From the NCBI GenBank assembly GCA_021802375.1, contig JAKAAL010000002.1:1-23097 (forward strand): DNA of 23,097 bases, written 5' to 3'. This document shows, piece after piece, positions 1 to 7,743 of this stretch. This DNA is from Bacillota bacterium (GTDB lineage: Bacteria; Bacillota_E; Sulfobacillia; Sulfobacillales; Sulfobacillaceae). The notes beneath the pieces were generated by a model. It saw only the letters and a list, made by a program, of their open reading frames with translations. It did no database searches and was not told the origin of the DNA. Every line of letters starts with the position of its first letter. Position 1 is the stretch's first letter. The position numbers were made by a program, and so were the translations under genes.

Positions 1-1732
1 GGAACTGGGGTTTATGATGGGCAAACATCGCAATTCCCATCGCCAAAATAGTGGTGAGGAGTTTCCATCCCGGATTAAGCCGCCCAATCGGGGATTGGGC
101 CTGGCGACGGTCCACTTCAATAAAGCGATGACCGAGCGTGGGAGTCTGGATCACCCGTTCGTCTGGGGGATTGTTGGAATCCGACGTCACCATGAGGTGG
201 GCCTGGGTCATGATATCGGTACGGTAAAAAAGATCCTGTGGAAGTCCATCAAAAATCATTTGACCCGCAACCAAAACCACAACCCGAGTGGCGTAACGCC
301 ATACCAGATCCATATCATGGGTCGTCAGCACCACTGCTTTTCCTTGTTCTTTCAAGGCCGTCAAACGAGTCATGATGTATTGCTCGGTACGCGCATCCTG
401 ACCAAACGTGGGTTCATCAAGCAAATATGCCAAATGAGGATCCCGCACCATCACCGCCACCGATAGACGGCGCTTTTGACCTTGACTTAAGGCAAATGGG
501 CTCTGCTCCGCCTGTCCTTGCAACTCGAACTCCCGTAACAATTGTTGCACATCGTCAGGAATATCCTGGTCCACAAATCGGTTAGCCAACTCATCGGCAA
601 CCCGCTCAAAGATAAATTGATGCTCGGGATTTTGAAACCCAAAGGCCACCGGAACGACCAGATCAGGTTGAACCGAAGGCAGGGTGATGTGTCCTTGGGT
701 TGGCTGGATCAGTCCTGCCAATAGACTTAAGACAGTAGATTTGCCGGAGCCATTGGGCCCAACAATGGCCACCAATTCTCCCGGGCATATATCAAGCGAC
801 ACCTCTCGCAAGGCATAAGACGGAGACCGCCCCTGTTTTTTCAGACGTTTCCCCAGTCGTTTAGAGACGTAGGTATACGAAACGTTTTTTGCTTGCAATA
901 CTGGCTTCCCGAGGTGAACCTCCCCGGTCTCACGCGAACGAATTAGGCTTTCCCGATCAAATCCCGGTGATAAGCCTTCAGGAATCAATCCTTCCGCCAT
1001 CAGCCAGTCCCATTGCTGGCGGATAACGTCCCTAGTGGTCCCTGCACTGCGAATCTGTCCGCGACGGTCAATGAGCACCAAGTGTGGCACAACATCCACC
1101 AACGTTTCAAATTTGTGTTCGATGATGAGCAAAGTACGGCCACTACGAATCAACTGCTCAATTTCGGCAAACACTTGGCTCGTGGCTTCAGGGTCAAGAT
1201 TGGCTGTCGGTTCATCAAAAATCAGCAACTGCGGATCCATCGCCAGATCCGCCGCCAACGCCAACTTCTGTTTCATCCCCCCTGACAGTGCATAATTAGG
1301 GGCTTCGATATCAATCGCAAGACCCGCTGTGTCTAAGGCATGTCTAATGCGAGCGGACATCTCGCTCGGTCGGCATCCTATATTTTCCAATCCGAATGCA
1401 ATCTCTTGCCCCACTGTCAATTGGCAAAACTGCGCTTCGGGATCTTGAAAAACATAGCCCACCGCTCCTGGTTGCTGTAAGATCGGCGCATGCCGTATTT
1501 GTCCGGTTATGTTGGCTTCCACTGATTGGGGAATCAAGCCTGCTAAGACCATGGCCAGGGTGGATTTGCCAGAACCACTCGGCCCTATCACCAGCACCGC
1601 TTCTCCCTCAAAGAGGGAGAAGTCGATGTTGCGCAATGCCGGGGCATCTTGCCCAGGGTAGGTGACAGTAAGCTGGCAAACCTCCACCCAAGGCTCCAAC
1701 AACGCCGGTCGGGTGGTTTCAGTAATACTCAT
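1..1732 (-). CDS. ykoD: ECF transporter tandem ATPase, apparently fused to EcfT (partial, runs off left edge)
   Basis: Energises uptake of a thiamine-related substrate at the membrane through an ECF-type importer. I translated the minus strand from the ATG at 1732 and found 577 codons without a stop, so the gene continues outside the window. Two ABC ATPase domains are visible. The first has Walker A GPSGSGKST (about residues 50-58), signature LSGGMKQ and Walker B LLIFDEP. The second has Walker A GPNGSGKST, signature LSQGQKR and Walker B AYLLDEP followed by TTHD. After the second domain the frame continues into RLNPGWKLLTTILAMGIAMF, which resembles the first segment of EcfT/CbiQ permeases. YkoD homologues are normally about 490 aa and end after the second ATPase, so a fusion is inferred. 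The start overlaps the ykoE stop (ATGA), and the gene shares the TPP-riboswitch leader. The double ATPase is certain; the fusion is probable. Confidence 0.9.
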   Translation of the reverse strand, partial: MSITETTRPALLEPWVEVCQLTVTYPGQDAPALRNIDFSLFEGEAVLVIGPSGSGKSTLAMVLAGLIPQSVEANITGQIRHAPILQQPGAVGYVFQDPEAQFCQLTVGQEIAFGLENIGCRPSEMSARIRHALDTAGLAIDIEAPNYALSGGMKQKLALAADLAMDPQLLIFDEPTANLDPEATSQVFAEIEQLIRSGRTLLIIEHKFETLVDVVPHLVLIDRRGQIRSAGTTRDVIRQQWDWLMAEGLIPEGLSPGFDRESLIRSRETGEVHLGKPVLQAKNVSYTYVSKRLGKRLKKQGRSPSYALREVSLDICPGELVAIVGPNGSGKSTVLSLLAGLIQPTQGHITLPSVQPDLVVPVAFGFQNPEHQFIFERVADELANRFVDQDIPDDVQQLLREFELQGQAEQSPFALSQGQKRRLSVAVMVRDPHLAYLLDEPTFGQDARTEQYIMTRLTALKEQGKAVVLTTHDMDLVWRYATRVVVLVAGQMIFDGLPQDLFYRTDIMTQAHLMVTSDSNNPPDERVIQTPTLGHRFIEVDRRQAQSPIGRLNPGWKLLTTILAMGIAMFAHHKPQF

Positions 1733-2298
1733 GACGCCTTGCCAATCGGTCGCGAAATGGCGAAATTGCGCAAAACGCCGGTGCGCTTGACGGCATCGCC
1801 CACCCATTTCGACAACAGACCTGATAAAATCGCGCCGCTGAGCATGGTCACTACAAGATATCCCAATTGTGTCACTATGGTATACTCATTGACTCCGTAG
1901 TAAAAGTAAGAATAGATGTAATTGCCAATGCCACCCACTGCTGTAGCAAACAACATCCAGGCCAGGCTGTACTTTTTATAGCCGCCCATCATAAACCCCA
2001 GTTCCACGCCTAATCCCTGGGCAATACCAATGGTAAATGCTTGGATGCCATAGGGACTTCCGAGAGCAAATTCCACAAAGCCCCCTATCGATTCTGCCAA
2101 CACTGCAGCACCAGGGCGCCGAATGATATAGGGCACTATGCCTGCAGCAATCCACCATAATCCGTTAAATCCCGCAGCCACCACCGGATTGATACCGCTG
2201 GGCACAAATTTGTAGAGCAAGTCCCAACCTAAATAAATTGCGCCGCAGGCTGTCGCCAACACTGCGGTAACCACGATGTCTCGTAACTTCCACTGCAT
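1729..2298 (-). CDS. ykoE: YkoE-like ECF S component (thiamine/hydroxymethylpyrimidine uptake)
   Basis: Substrate-binding membrane subunit of an ECF importer, predicted to bind HMP or thiamine. The protein is 189 aa from the ATG at 2298 (MQWKLRDIVVTAVLATACG). That start is preferred because GGGGAG lies about ten bases upstream. A longer in-frame reading to 2505 would translate through the riboswitch and terminator. Several hydrophobic segments fill the chain, and the pattern (aromatic-rich IYSYFYYG, GIAQGLGVELGFMMGGY) matches the YkoE family as I know it. It is the first gene after a TPP riboswitch and is coupled to the tandem ATPase by an ATGA overlap, which fits B. subtilis ykoF-E-D-C type thiamine salvage. 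Expression should fall when thiamine pyrophosphate is abundant. The exact ligand is inferred from the riboswitch and family. Confidence 0.9.
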   Translation of the reverse strand: MQWKLRDIVVTAVLATACGAIYLGWDLLYKFVPSGINPVVAAGFNGLWWIAAGIVPYIIRRPGAAVLAESIGGFVEFALGSPYGIQAFTIGIAQGLGVELGFMMGGYKKYSLAWMLFATAVGGIGNYIYSYFYYGVNEYTIVTQLGYLVVTMLSGAILSGLLSKWVGDAVKRTGVLRNFAISRPIGKAS

Positions 2299-2355
2299 TG
2301 TCCCACTCTCCCCACCGTTCAAATTAAGGAGTGAGGGGTGTATAGACAGAAAAAT

Positions 2356-2384
2356 CCTCGTTGCACCGCAAGGTGCAAACGAGG
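2356..2384 (-). terminator. Intrinsic terminator of the TPP riboswitch leader
   Basis: On the minus strand CCTCGTTTGCACC and GGTGCAACGAGG can pair around a TTGC loop (one unpaired base), followed directly by ATTTTT (2355-2350). It lies between the TPP aptamer and the ykoE ribosome binding site, the usual place for the off-state terminator. Confidence 0.88.
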
Positions 2385-2399
2385 CTGAATTCCCGTCAT

Positions 2400-2493
2400 G
2401 GCACTTTCCTCCCGCTGGCATTACCCAGATCGAGTTGAAAGGGTTAGTAGCCGCTAGCGGACTACTTCTCAGCCTCTTGGCACCCCTAGCACC
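2400..2493 (-). promoter_or_regulatory. TPP riboswitch (THI element)
   Basis: The minus strand carries the conserved thi-box blocks in order: GGGGTGCC, GGCTGAGA, a variable stem, ACCCTTT, GATCTGGGTAATGCCAGCG and GGAGGAAAG. A closing P1 stem can form between GGTGCT (2493-2488) and AGTGCC (2405-2400). Binding of thiamine pyrophosphate is expected to favour the downstream terminator at 2356-2384 and shut off ykoE and the ATPase gene. Confidence 0.96.
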
Positions 2494-2520
2494 GTTAATA
2501 GACAATTTGTCTACGGATTC

Positions 2521-2549
2521 ATTATAACCGATTTGCCAAACCGTGCCTA
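2521..2549 (-). promoter_or_regulatory. Promoter of the TPP-controlled transport operon
   Basis: On the minus strand TATAAT (2526-2521) is a perfect -10, with TAGGCA (2549-2544, four of six matches to TTGACA) 17 bases upstream. Transcription would begin just before the TPP aptamer. It sits immediately after the stop codon of the upstream glycosyltransferase gene. Confidence 0.7.
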
Positions 2550-3488
2550 CTAATTTCTACGGGCCTTGCCTTGCCATTGCCGGCGAATGCGATATAAGAG
2601 GCGCCAATCGCGTTTCATGTTGGTCAGCACTGAGCCTAATTGCGCAAATGCCTCGGGACGCCGTCGGGAACCAAACACCCCATGCATCGCGAACCGACTG
2701 AGTTCCGTCGCCACTACCGTAATCGGATAGTACTTGATCAACAAGCGAAAGCGCGCTGTTTCCGCCTGTAAATGGCGTTCTAAGAAATGAAGCGGATCCG
2801 AATGACCTGGTTGATGCAGTACTCGGCTACTAGCCAGAAACACCACGCGATACCCAAGTTTTCTTATCCGGATACCAATCTCGGTATCGTCATGCCACTT
2901 TAAAGAAGATTCGTCTAAGGGCCAAATCGCCTCCAGACCATCACGACGTATGACCATCCCGCATCCCATCGGATAATCACAGTCCGTCCCTGAGAGATCC
3001 ATGAGATCGCTCTCGCGTGACGGCAATGTATCCCCCCTATACCGATCATAGCCATGACCGCCACCGTCTAAAAACGATCCCGCCGCATTAATAACATAGC
3101 CTTGATCCATAAGCACGAGAGGGGCCACAGCCCCCACTCCAGGATCCCCGTTTAACGCCACTACCGCTTGAGGAAGCCATTGGTCTGTCGCCTGACCATC
3201 GGCGTCGAGAAACGCCCAGGCATCCCCTTGGGCCACTTCGACGCCCACGTTGCGCCCACCCGCAACCCCGTGATTTTCTGCCATAGTCACCAAGTGGATG
3301 CGGGGATTAATCAACGCCTTAGATTTAACCAATTGGACACTATTGTCGTCCGACCCGTTATCCACCACCACAATTTCCAATGGAGGTTCCACCAAACGGT
3401 TTAGGCTGTCCAAAGCGTTGCCCAACACAGACGCCCCATTGTAATTGACAATGATCACCGACACTGCTGACACGGCGAGCGAGCTCAT
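2550..3488 (-). CDS. Family 2 glycosyltransferase
   Basis: Transfers a sugar from a nucleotide-activated donor to a growing glycan on the cytoplasmic side of the membrane; donor and acceptor cannot be read from sequence. The protein is 312 aa from the ATG at 3488. It has the GT-A nucleotide-binding start SVIIVNYNG (residues 10-18), VVDNGSDDNS, the DXD-type LDAD motif (D95, D97) and a later WHDDTE acid motif in the catalytic-base position, as in rhamnosyltransferase-like GT2 enzymes. An in-frame GTG at 3497 is possible, but the ATG overlaps the preceding stop as ATGA and has GAGGTG upstream. It is the last gene of the six-gene minus-strand polysaccharide operon. Confidence 0.92.
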   Translation of the reverse strand: MSSLAVSAVSVIIVNYNGASVLGNALDSLNRLVEPPLEIVVVDNGSDDNSVQLVKSKALINPRIHLVTMAENHGVAGGRNVGVEVAQGDAWAFLDADGQATDQWLPQAVVALNGDPGVGAVAPLVLMDQGYVINAAGSFLDGGGHGYDRYRGDTLPSRESDLMDLSGTDCDYPMGCGMVIRRDGLEAIWPLDESSLKWHDDTEIGIRIRKLGYRVVFLASSRVLHQPGHSDPLHFLERHLQAETARFRLLIKYYPITVVATELSRFAMHGVFGSRRRPEAFAQLGSVLTNMKRDWRLLYRIRRQWQGKARRN

Positions 3489-4549
3489 AGGCGACACACC
3501 TCACGATACAAGGACGCATGTTCCTGCCAAGCCTGCTGCCAGGTGCCAACAGGGATGGTTGGCCGGACAGGGTGGGTTAACAAATCAAAGATAGCTTGGG
3601 CCCATTGTTCGGGATCCTTGGGCTCAATAAGCCGAATTCCTGCATCGTTCGGTAAATCACGGACCCCCCCAGTGGGGGTGGCTAAGGTCGGCACCCCATT
3701 AGAGATGGCTTCCATCACGGGCAGCCCAAATCCCTCATAGTGGGAAGGCATCACGTACAGTGACGCGTTCTGGTAATACCATAAAACAGCGCGGTCGTCT
3801 TGATATCCCATAAGGTGCACACGGTGCTTATCTTTCATTTCTTGGACTCTGGCATAAAAAGTATGGTTTTTCCAGCCACCGCCACCCACTAGCACTAAAT
3901 GGTGGGGAACCTGAAACCGATCCACCAAGACGCTGAAAGCTTGCAGCAAAAACTCTAAATTCTTTCGTGGCTCAATGGTACCCACGTGAAGAAGAAAAGG
4001 CAGGGGAGCCGCTAATGGTTCGACTGCAACTATCTGTCGCAATCGATCTGAGCCTAGCGCAATGACCCGGATTAGGCTGTCATCAGTAGCCGGGAAGTAA
4101 CGCAACACATCGGATTTTACTTCCGCGGAGGGTACGATGATGCGGTCCGCACGACCAACCGCATGGCGAACTACCCGCGTCAAATATTTCCGGGTATCGT
4201 CATTCACAGTCTCTCCAAAACGAAGATAGGCCAAATCATGAATGGTCACGACTGCCGGTATTTTTACAAAAGGAGGAAGGCTAAACGCTGGTCCATGAAA
4301 AACGGAGTAGTCGCCCTGACGAAGATGGATCGGCAATGCCACAGACTGCCAGGGCAGTCGGCCGATTCGGGGAACAGCCATTATGGAGGCATGGTGAGCA
4401 GTAAACGATAAAGGCACTAGGCGCACTGGCCCCATGGTGTCTTGCTGAGAGGCCTTGACCAACTCTTGGATATACTGCCCTACCCCAGCCAGTTCCTTTT
4501 GCACTGTCAATATTCTTGCATCGATGGCCACCCGCGGTACAGCCGTCAT
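3485..4549 (-). CDS. Family 4 glycosyltransferase
   Basis: A retaining GT-B glycosyltransferase, 354 aa, expected to add one sugar during assembly of the exported polysaccharide. The N-terminal domain begins RVAIDARIL and contains VTIHDLAYLRF (about residues 101-111). The C-terminal domain opens with LLHVGTIEPRKNLEFLLQAF (187-206) and carries the E-x7-E motif HYEGFGLPVMEA (E272, E280), all characteristic of GT4. The start ATG overlaps the stop of the upstream GT4 gene, and its own stop overlaps the next start, so the three glycosyltransferases are translationally coupled. Sugar specificity is unknown. Confidence 0.94.
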   Translation of the reverse strand: MTAVPRVAIDARILTVQKELAGVGQYIQELVKASQQDTMGPVRLVPLSFTAHHASIMAVPRIGRLPWQSVALPIHLRQGDYSVFHGPAFSLPPFVKIPAVVTIHDLAYLRFGETVNDDTRKYLTRVVRHAVGRADRIIVPSAEVKSDVLRYFPATDDSLIRVIALGSDRLRQIVAVEPLAAPLPFLLHVGTIEPRKNLEFLLQAFSVLVDRFQVPHHLVLVGGGGWKNHTFYARVQEMKDKHRVHLMGYQDDRAVLWYYQNASLYVMPSHYEGFGLPVMEAISNGVPTLATPTGGVRDLPNDAGIRLIEPKDPEQWAQAIFDLLTHPVRPTIPVGTWQQAWQEHASLYREVCRL

Positions 4550-5658
4550 CGTTTCACCTCCTCCAATGCTTTTATGTACGCTCGATGAGTCAACTCGGCT
4601 GTCTTCCCCCAGGAAAATTGCCGTGCCCGATCAAGTCCGCGCTGACGCAGGTCATCTCGATATGCCTCATCAGACAGCAAAGTTTCAATGTGTTTGGCCA
4701 CGGTGTGCGAGTCGGCAGGGTCGACCAAGATTGCGGCATCATTTGCCACTTCCGGCAACGACGCATGGTGAGCACAAATCACGGGACACCCTTGACTCAT
4801 CGCCTCCAGCACCGGCAGCCCAAAACCCTCGTAATGGCTTAAGTACAAAAATACTATCGCCCTTTGGTACAGCGTTTGCAAATCATGGTCGCTGACCATG
4901 GCTTCAACAGCAACCCGCCGACCAAGTCCCAGGTCTCGTACCAAAGCCTTGATTTGTGTCAGACCATGCGGCTCAACCCCAACAATTTTTAATCTCAACT
5001 CTGGATTCGATACCAAGGCAAATCCCGCAAAAGCGGCCTTTAAGTTTTTACGAGGATCCAAAGCCCCTAGAGTGAGAACAAACGGCGGGTCCGACCAGCG
5101 GGAAGGCGATTGGCAGAGGGGAAATTTTCCGGCCAGCGGCGTAACCGCAATGTGGTTTAGCGGAACCTTTAGGGTCACCGCAATATCTTGTCGGGCATGT
5201 TCCGAAACGGTTAAAATTTGTAGCGCACGCGGAGCCAGTCGTTTCAATGCATTCATCCGGTAAACCCTGCTGATATGATGCCGAAGTGGAATCTCCGCGG
5301 GGAAATCCCGGCCCCGATGCCACTCGATTACGTCATGAACCGTTAAAATTTGCGGTGGCGAGGGTTGCAGTGGGCCAATGTTGGCGGTCCCATGCAGTAA
5401 TTTGGCGTATCTGGCAGCCCGTGGCCATGTCCACTGCTCCCAAGCAAAGAAATTGACAGCGGAAACAATGTGCACCGGATATATTCGGCGCAAATCCGCC
5501 AAAGTTTCAGGGTCGAACAGCTTATCGCCGTATAACACAATCTGATAAGGAGAATGGATCGCACTCAAATGGGTAACGACTTGGTAAACGTACTCTCCCA
5601 CCCCGCGTCTGGGACTCCGTAACCCATAGCGGGCGTCCACCGCAATCACCGGCTTCAT
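4546..5658 (-). CDS. Family 4 glycosyltransferase
   Basis: A second retaining GT-B enzyme, 370 aa from the ATG at 5658 (MKPVIAVDARYG). It carries LTVHDVIEW (about 105-113), VLTLGALDPRKNL (194-206) and the E-x7-E motif HYEGFGLPVLEA (E277, E285). The frame is open to 5742, but that extension would lie inside the ATPase gene. The ATG at 5658 forms an ATGA overlap with the ATPase stop and places VIAVDAR at the normal N-terminus. It resembles its downstream neighbour closely in layout, suggesting an old duplication with different linkage specificity (inference). It belongs to the polysaccharide export operon. Confidence 0.94.
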   Translation of the reverse strand: MKPVIAVDARYGLRSPRRGVGEYVYQVVTHLSAIHSPYQIVLYGDKLFDPETLADLRRIYPVHIVSAVNFFAWEQWTWPRAARYAKLLHGTANIGPLQPSPPQILTVHDVIEWHRGRDFPAEIPLRHHISRVYRMNALKRLAPRALQILTVSEHARQDIAVTLKVPLNHIAVTPLAGKFPLCQSPSRWSDPPFVLTLGALDPRKNLKAAFAGFALVSNPELRLKIVGVEPHGLTQIKALVRDLGLGRRVAVEAMVSDHDLQTLYQRAIVFLYLSHYEGFGLPVLEAMSQGCPVICAHHASLPEVANDAAILVDPADSHTVAKHIETLLSDEAYRDDLRQRGLDRARQFSWGKTAELTHRAYIKALEEVKR

Positions 5659-6857
5659 TTGATTTGCCACTGGTGCGGCAAAACTAAAAGACCCGGGGTC
5701 TTCTGCATAGCTTGTACAGCAAACCGGATTAAGGCCCGCCATTCCGCCAGCCGTCTCCCATTTTTATCGTACACCGCCGCATCCACTTCATATTGCCCAC
5801 TTGTCAGATACAATTCAGGCAATTGCACCCGAATCTGTCCCGGCCCGGGAGCAAAGCGCATGGATTCTCCGTCGAGCATCGAAGACAAACTGACAATTTC
5901 TAACCCGTCAGGACGCCTAATGGTATAGGAAAAATGGCCCTCCATTTCTACCCCGGTTTGGTTATCAAATAGTGTAACTATGACCACGGCATCCCCGGAC
6001 TGAATACTGTCGACACGGCGAGAGCCGGTCTCAATATATGCCTCGTTCACGATGAACGTCGTGTCATAAGTAGTCTCTTGAACTGGTTCTTGCGCACCGA
6101 AGCTGGCATTTTGATCAATCATGCTTTGCCGATAGGCAAACACCACATCTCGTGGATTGCCGACGATTTGCATTTCTCCTCGGCTAATCCATACCGCGCG
6201 ATCCATCAACCGCTCTATCGAGCCCAAATCATGCGATACCAAGAGAATGTTGGTGCCACTGCGTTTCATAGTAAATATCCGGTCCATGCACCGTTGCTGA
6301 AACGCCTCATCCCCAACCGCCAACACTTCGTCCACGATTAAAATTTCGGGATCCACACTGGTCGCCACCGCAAATCCCAATCGCGCTTGCATTCCCGACG
6401 AGTAATATTTGACCGAGGTGTCGATAAACGGACGAATATCGGCAAATTCGATAATCTCTTCCATTTTGGCATCGATGGCCTTGCGACCCATGCCCAAAAT
6501 GGATCCATTGAGGTAAACATTTTCCCGACCAGTAAAATCTGGGTGGAATCCAGCACCCAGTTCAATCAGTGCCGAGACCCTTCCGGAAACAGCAATAGAA
6601 CCTCGCGAAGGTTTCATAGTCTGGGTCAAAATTTTCAGCAGGGTGCTTTTCCCTGACCCGTTGTTGCCAACAATGCCAAAACTGGTGCCATGGGGCATAT
6701 CGATAGTAATGTCGCGCAGAGCCCAAAACGGTTCACTCCTGGGTCTTTTGCTCCGAGGTTGGGGAATCATCCGTAACAAGAGGTGCCCCACGCTATCAGC
6801 CCGGTCTTTTTTTATCAGAAACTGTTTCCATACGTGGTCCACGGAAATCGATGCCAC
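5655..6857 (-). CDS. wzt: Polysaccharide ABC exporter ATPase with Wzt-type C-terminal domain
   Basis: Powers export of a finished, lipid-linked polysaccharide through the Wzm-like channel encoded just upstream. The protein has 400 aa. The ATPase half has Walker A GNNGSGKST (about 63-71), signature YSSGMQARLGFA, Walker B EILIVDEVLAVGDEA and switch LLVSHD. The last roughly 150 residues (FSYTIRRPDGLEIVS, VQLPELYLTSGQYEVDAAVYD) match the beta-sandwich found in Wzt proteins that bind the terminal modification of the O-antigen. The start is GTG at 6857, supported by a full GGAGGTGAT site lying over the end of the permease gene, whose stop directly abuts it. The presence of the C-terminal domain suggests that the glycan carries a recognised end group. 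Confidence 0.93.
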   Translation of the reverse strand: MASISVDHVWKQFLIKKDRADSVGHLLLRMIPQPRSKRPRSEPFWALRDITIDMPHGTSFGIVGNNGSGKSTLLKILTQTMKPSRGSIAVSGRVSALIELGAGFHPDFTGRENVYLNGSILGMGRKAIDAKMEEIIEFADIRPFIDTSVKYYSSGMQARLGFAVATSVDPEILIVDEVLAVGDEAFQQRCMDRIFTMKRSGTNILLVSHDLGSIERLMDRAVWISRGEMQIVGNPRDVVFAYRQSMIDQNASFGAQEPVQETTYDTTFIVNEAYIETGSRRVDSIQSGDAVVIVTLFDNQTGVEMEGHFSYTIRRPDGLEIVSLSSMLDGESMRFAPGPGQIRVQLPELYLTSGQYEVDAAVYDKNGRRLAEWRALIRFAVQAMQKTPGLLVLPHQWQIK

Positions 6858-7694
6858 CTACATCACCTCCGCGAACAGCGGCTCCACACGCTTAAAAAGC
6901 GCAATGCCGCCTAAAAAGACAAACCCGGTCCAAGCAATGGCCACCCATAAATATTCCGGGTGCAAAACATGGCCAGTGAAGATGACGTTGCGTTCCAATT
7001 CAATCATGGCTCCTACCGGATTGATCAGCAAAATAATTTGCAAAGATTGGGGATGACCTGACAGACGATACATTACCGGCGAAAAGTATAGCCATACCAT
7101 TAATAGCAATCCCATCAACTGAGTTACATCCCGGTAGAGCACATTCAATGCTGCCACCATGTAGCCAATTCCCAATGTGAAGAACATTTGGATCATTAAT
7201 ATCCCAGGGATCCAAAGACTTGTCCAATGCACCGGCACCCGGTAAAGCAGGATAAACACCACCAAGACCCCAAGCGAAAACAAAAAATCAATGAAGCGCG
7301 CCAGAACGGCAGCCGTCGGCAGCACGATCCGAGGAAAGTAAATCTTGGCAAGCAACGCAGCATTGCCCGACACACTTCCTACCGCTGACATTACCCCATT
7401 GGCAAAAAAATTCCAAAAAGTGAGTCCCCCTAAATAAAAGACCACATAAGGGATTGGCTTGGTGGATACATGAAAAATAACCCCGAAAACAAAACCAAAA
7501 ATGGCAGCCGTAACCAAGGGATTGATAATGGCCCAATAAAGGCCGAGCAATGAGTGTTTATAGCGAGTTTCCACATCTCGGGACGCTAAATTGCGCGTCA
7601 ATTCCACCCATAAACCGGCGCCTTGCAGTCGTTTGGCGAGACGGGTCCACCACTCCCAACGACGAATAGTACTCGTCGACGCGTTCTGCACCAT
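6858..7694 (-). CDS. wzm: Polysaccharide ABC exporter permease
   Basis: Membrane channel subunit of the polysaccharide ABC exporter, partner of the ATPase encoded directly downstream. The protein is 278 aa from the ATG at 7694. AAGGAGG lies three bases before that ATG, and the adjacent GTG at 7691 would also fit. A longer TTG start (7709) would swallow the ribosome binding site. It has an N-terminal amphipathic stretch LTRNLASRDVETRYKHSLLG, then GLYWAIINPLVTAAIFGFVF and about six hydrophobic segments, as in ABC2 permeases of the Wzm/TagG group. The final codons contain the Shine-Dalgarno sequence for the ATPase gene, so subunit synthesis is probably coupled. Confidence 0.93.
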   Translation of the reverse strand: MVQNASTSTIRRWEWWTRLAKRLQGAGLWVELTRNLASRDVETRYKHSLLGLYWAIINPLVTAAIFGFVFGVIFHVSTKPIPYVVFYLGGLTFWNFFANGVMSAVGSVSGNAALLAKIYFPRIVLPTAAVLARFIDFLFSLGVLVVFILLYRVPVHWTSLWIPGILMIQMFFTLGIGYMVAALNVLYRDVTQLMGLLLMVWLYFSPVMYRLSGHPQSLQIILLINPVGAMIELERNVIFTGHVLHPEYLWVAIAWTGFVFLGGIALFKRVEPLFAEVM

Positions 7695-7743
7695 TGCCCT
7701 CCTTCCCAAATGTTCCGTTGTTGTACACCAGTGGACTGGATCG

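Noticed and set aside
14..1665. Several plus-strand frames at the left end
   Set aside because: All are antisense to the tandem ATPase gene, whose Walker and signature motifs are on the minus strand.
2299..2505. N-terminal extension of YkoE to 2505
   Set aside because: It would translate the TPP aptamer and terminator; the ATG at 2298 has its own ribosome binding site.
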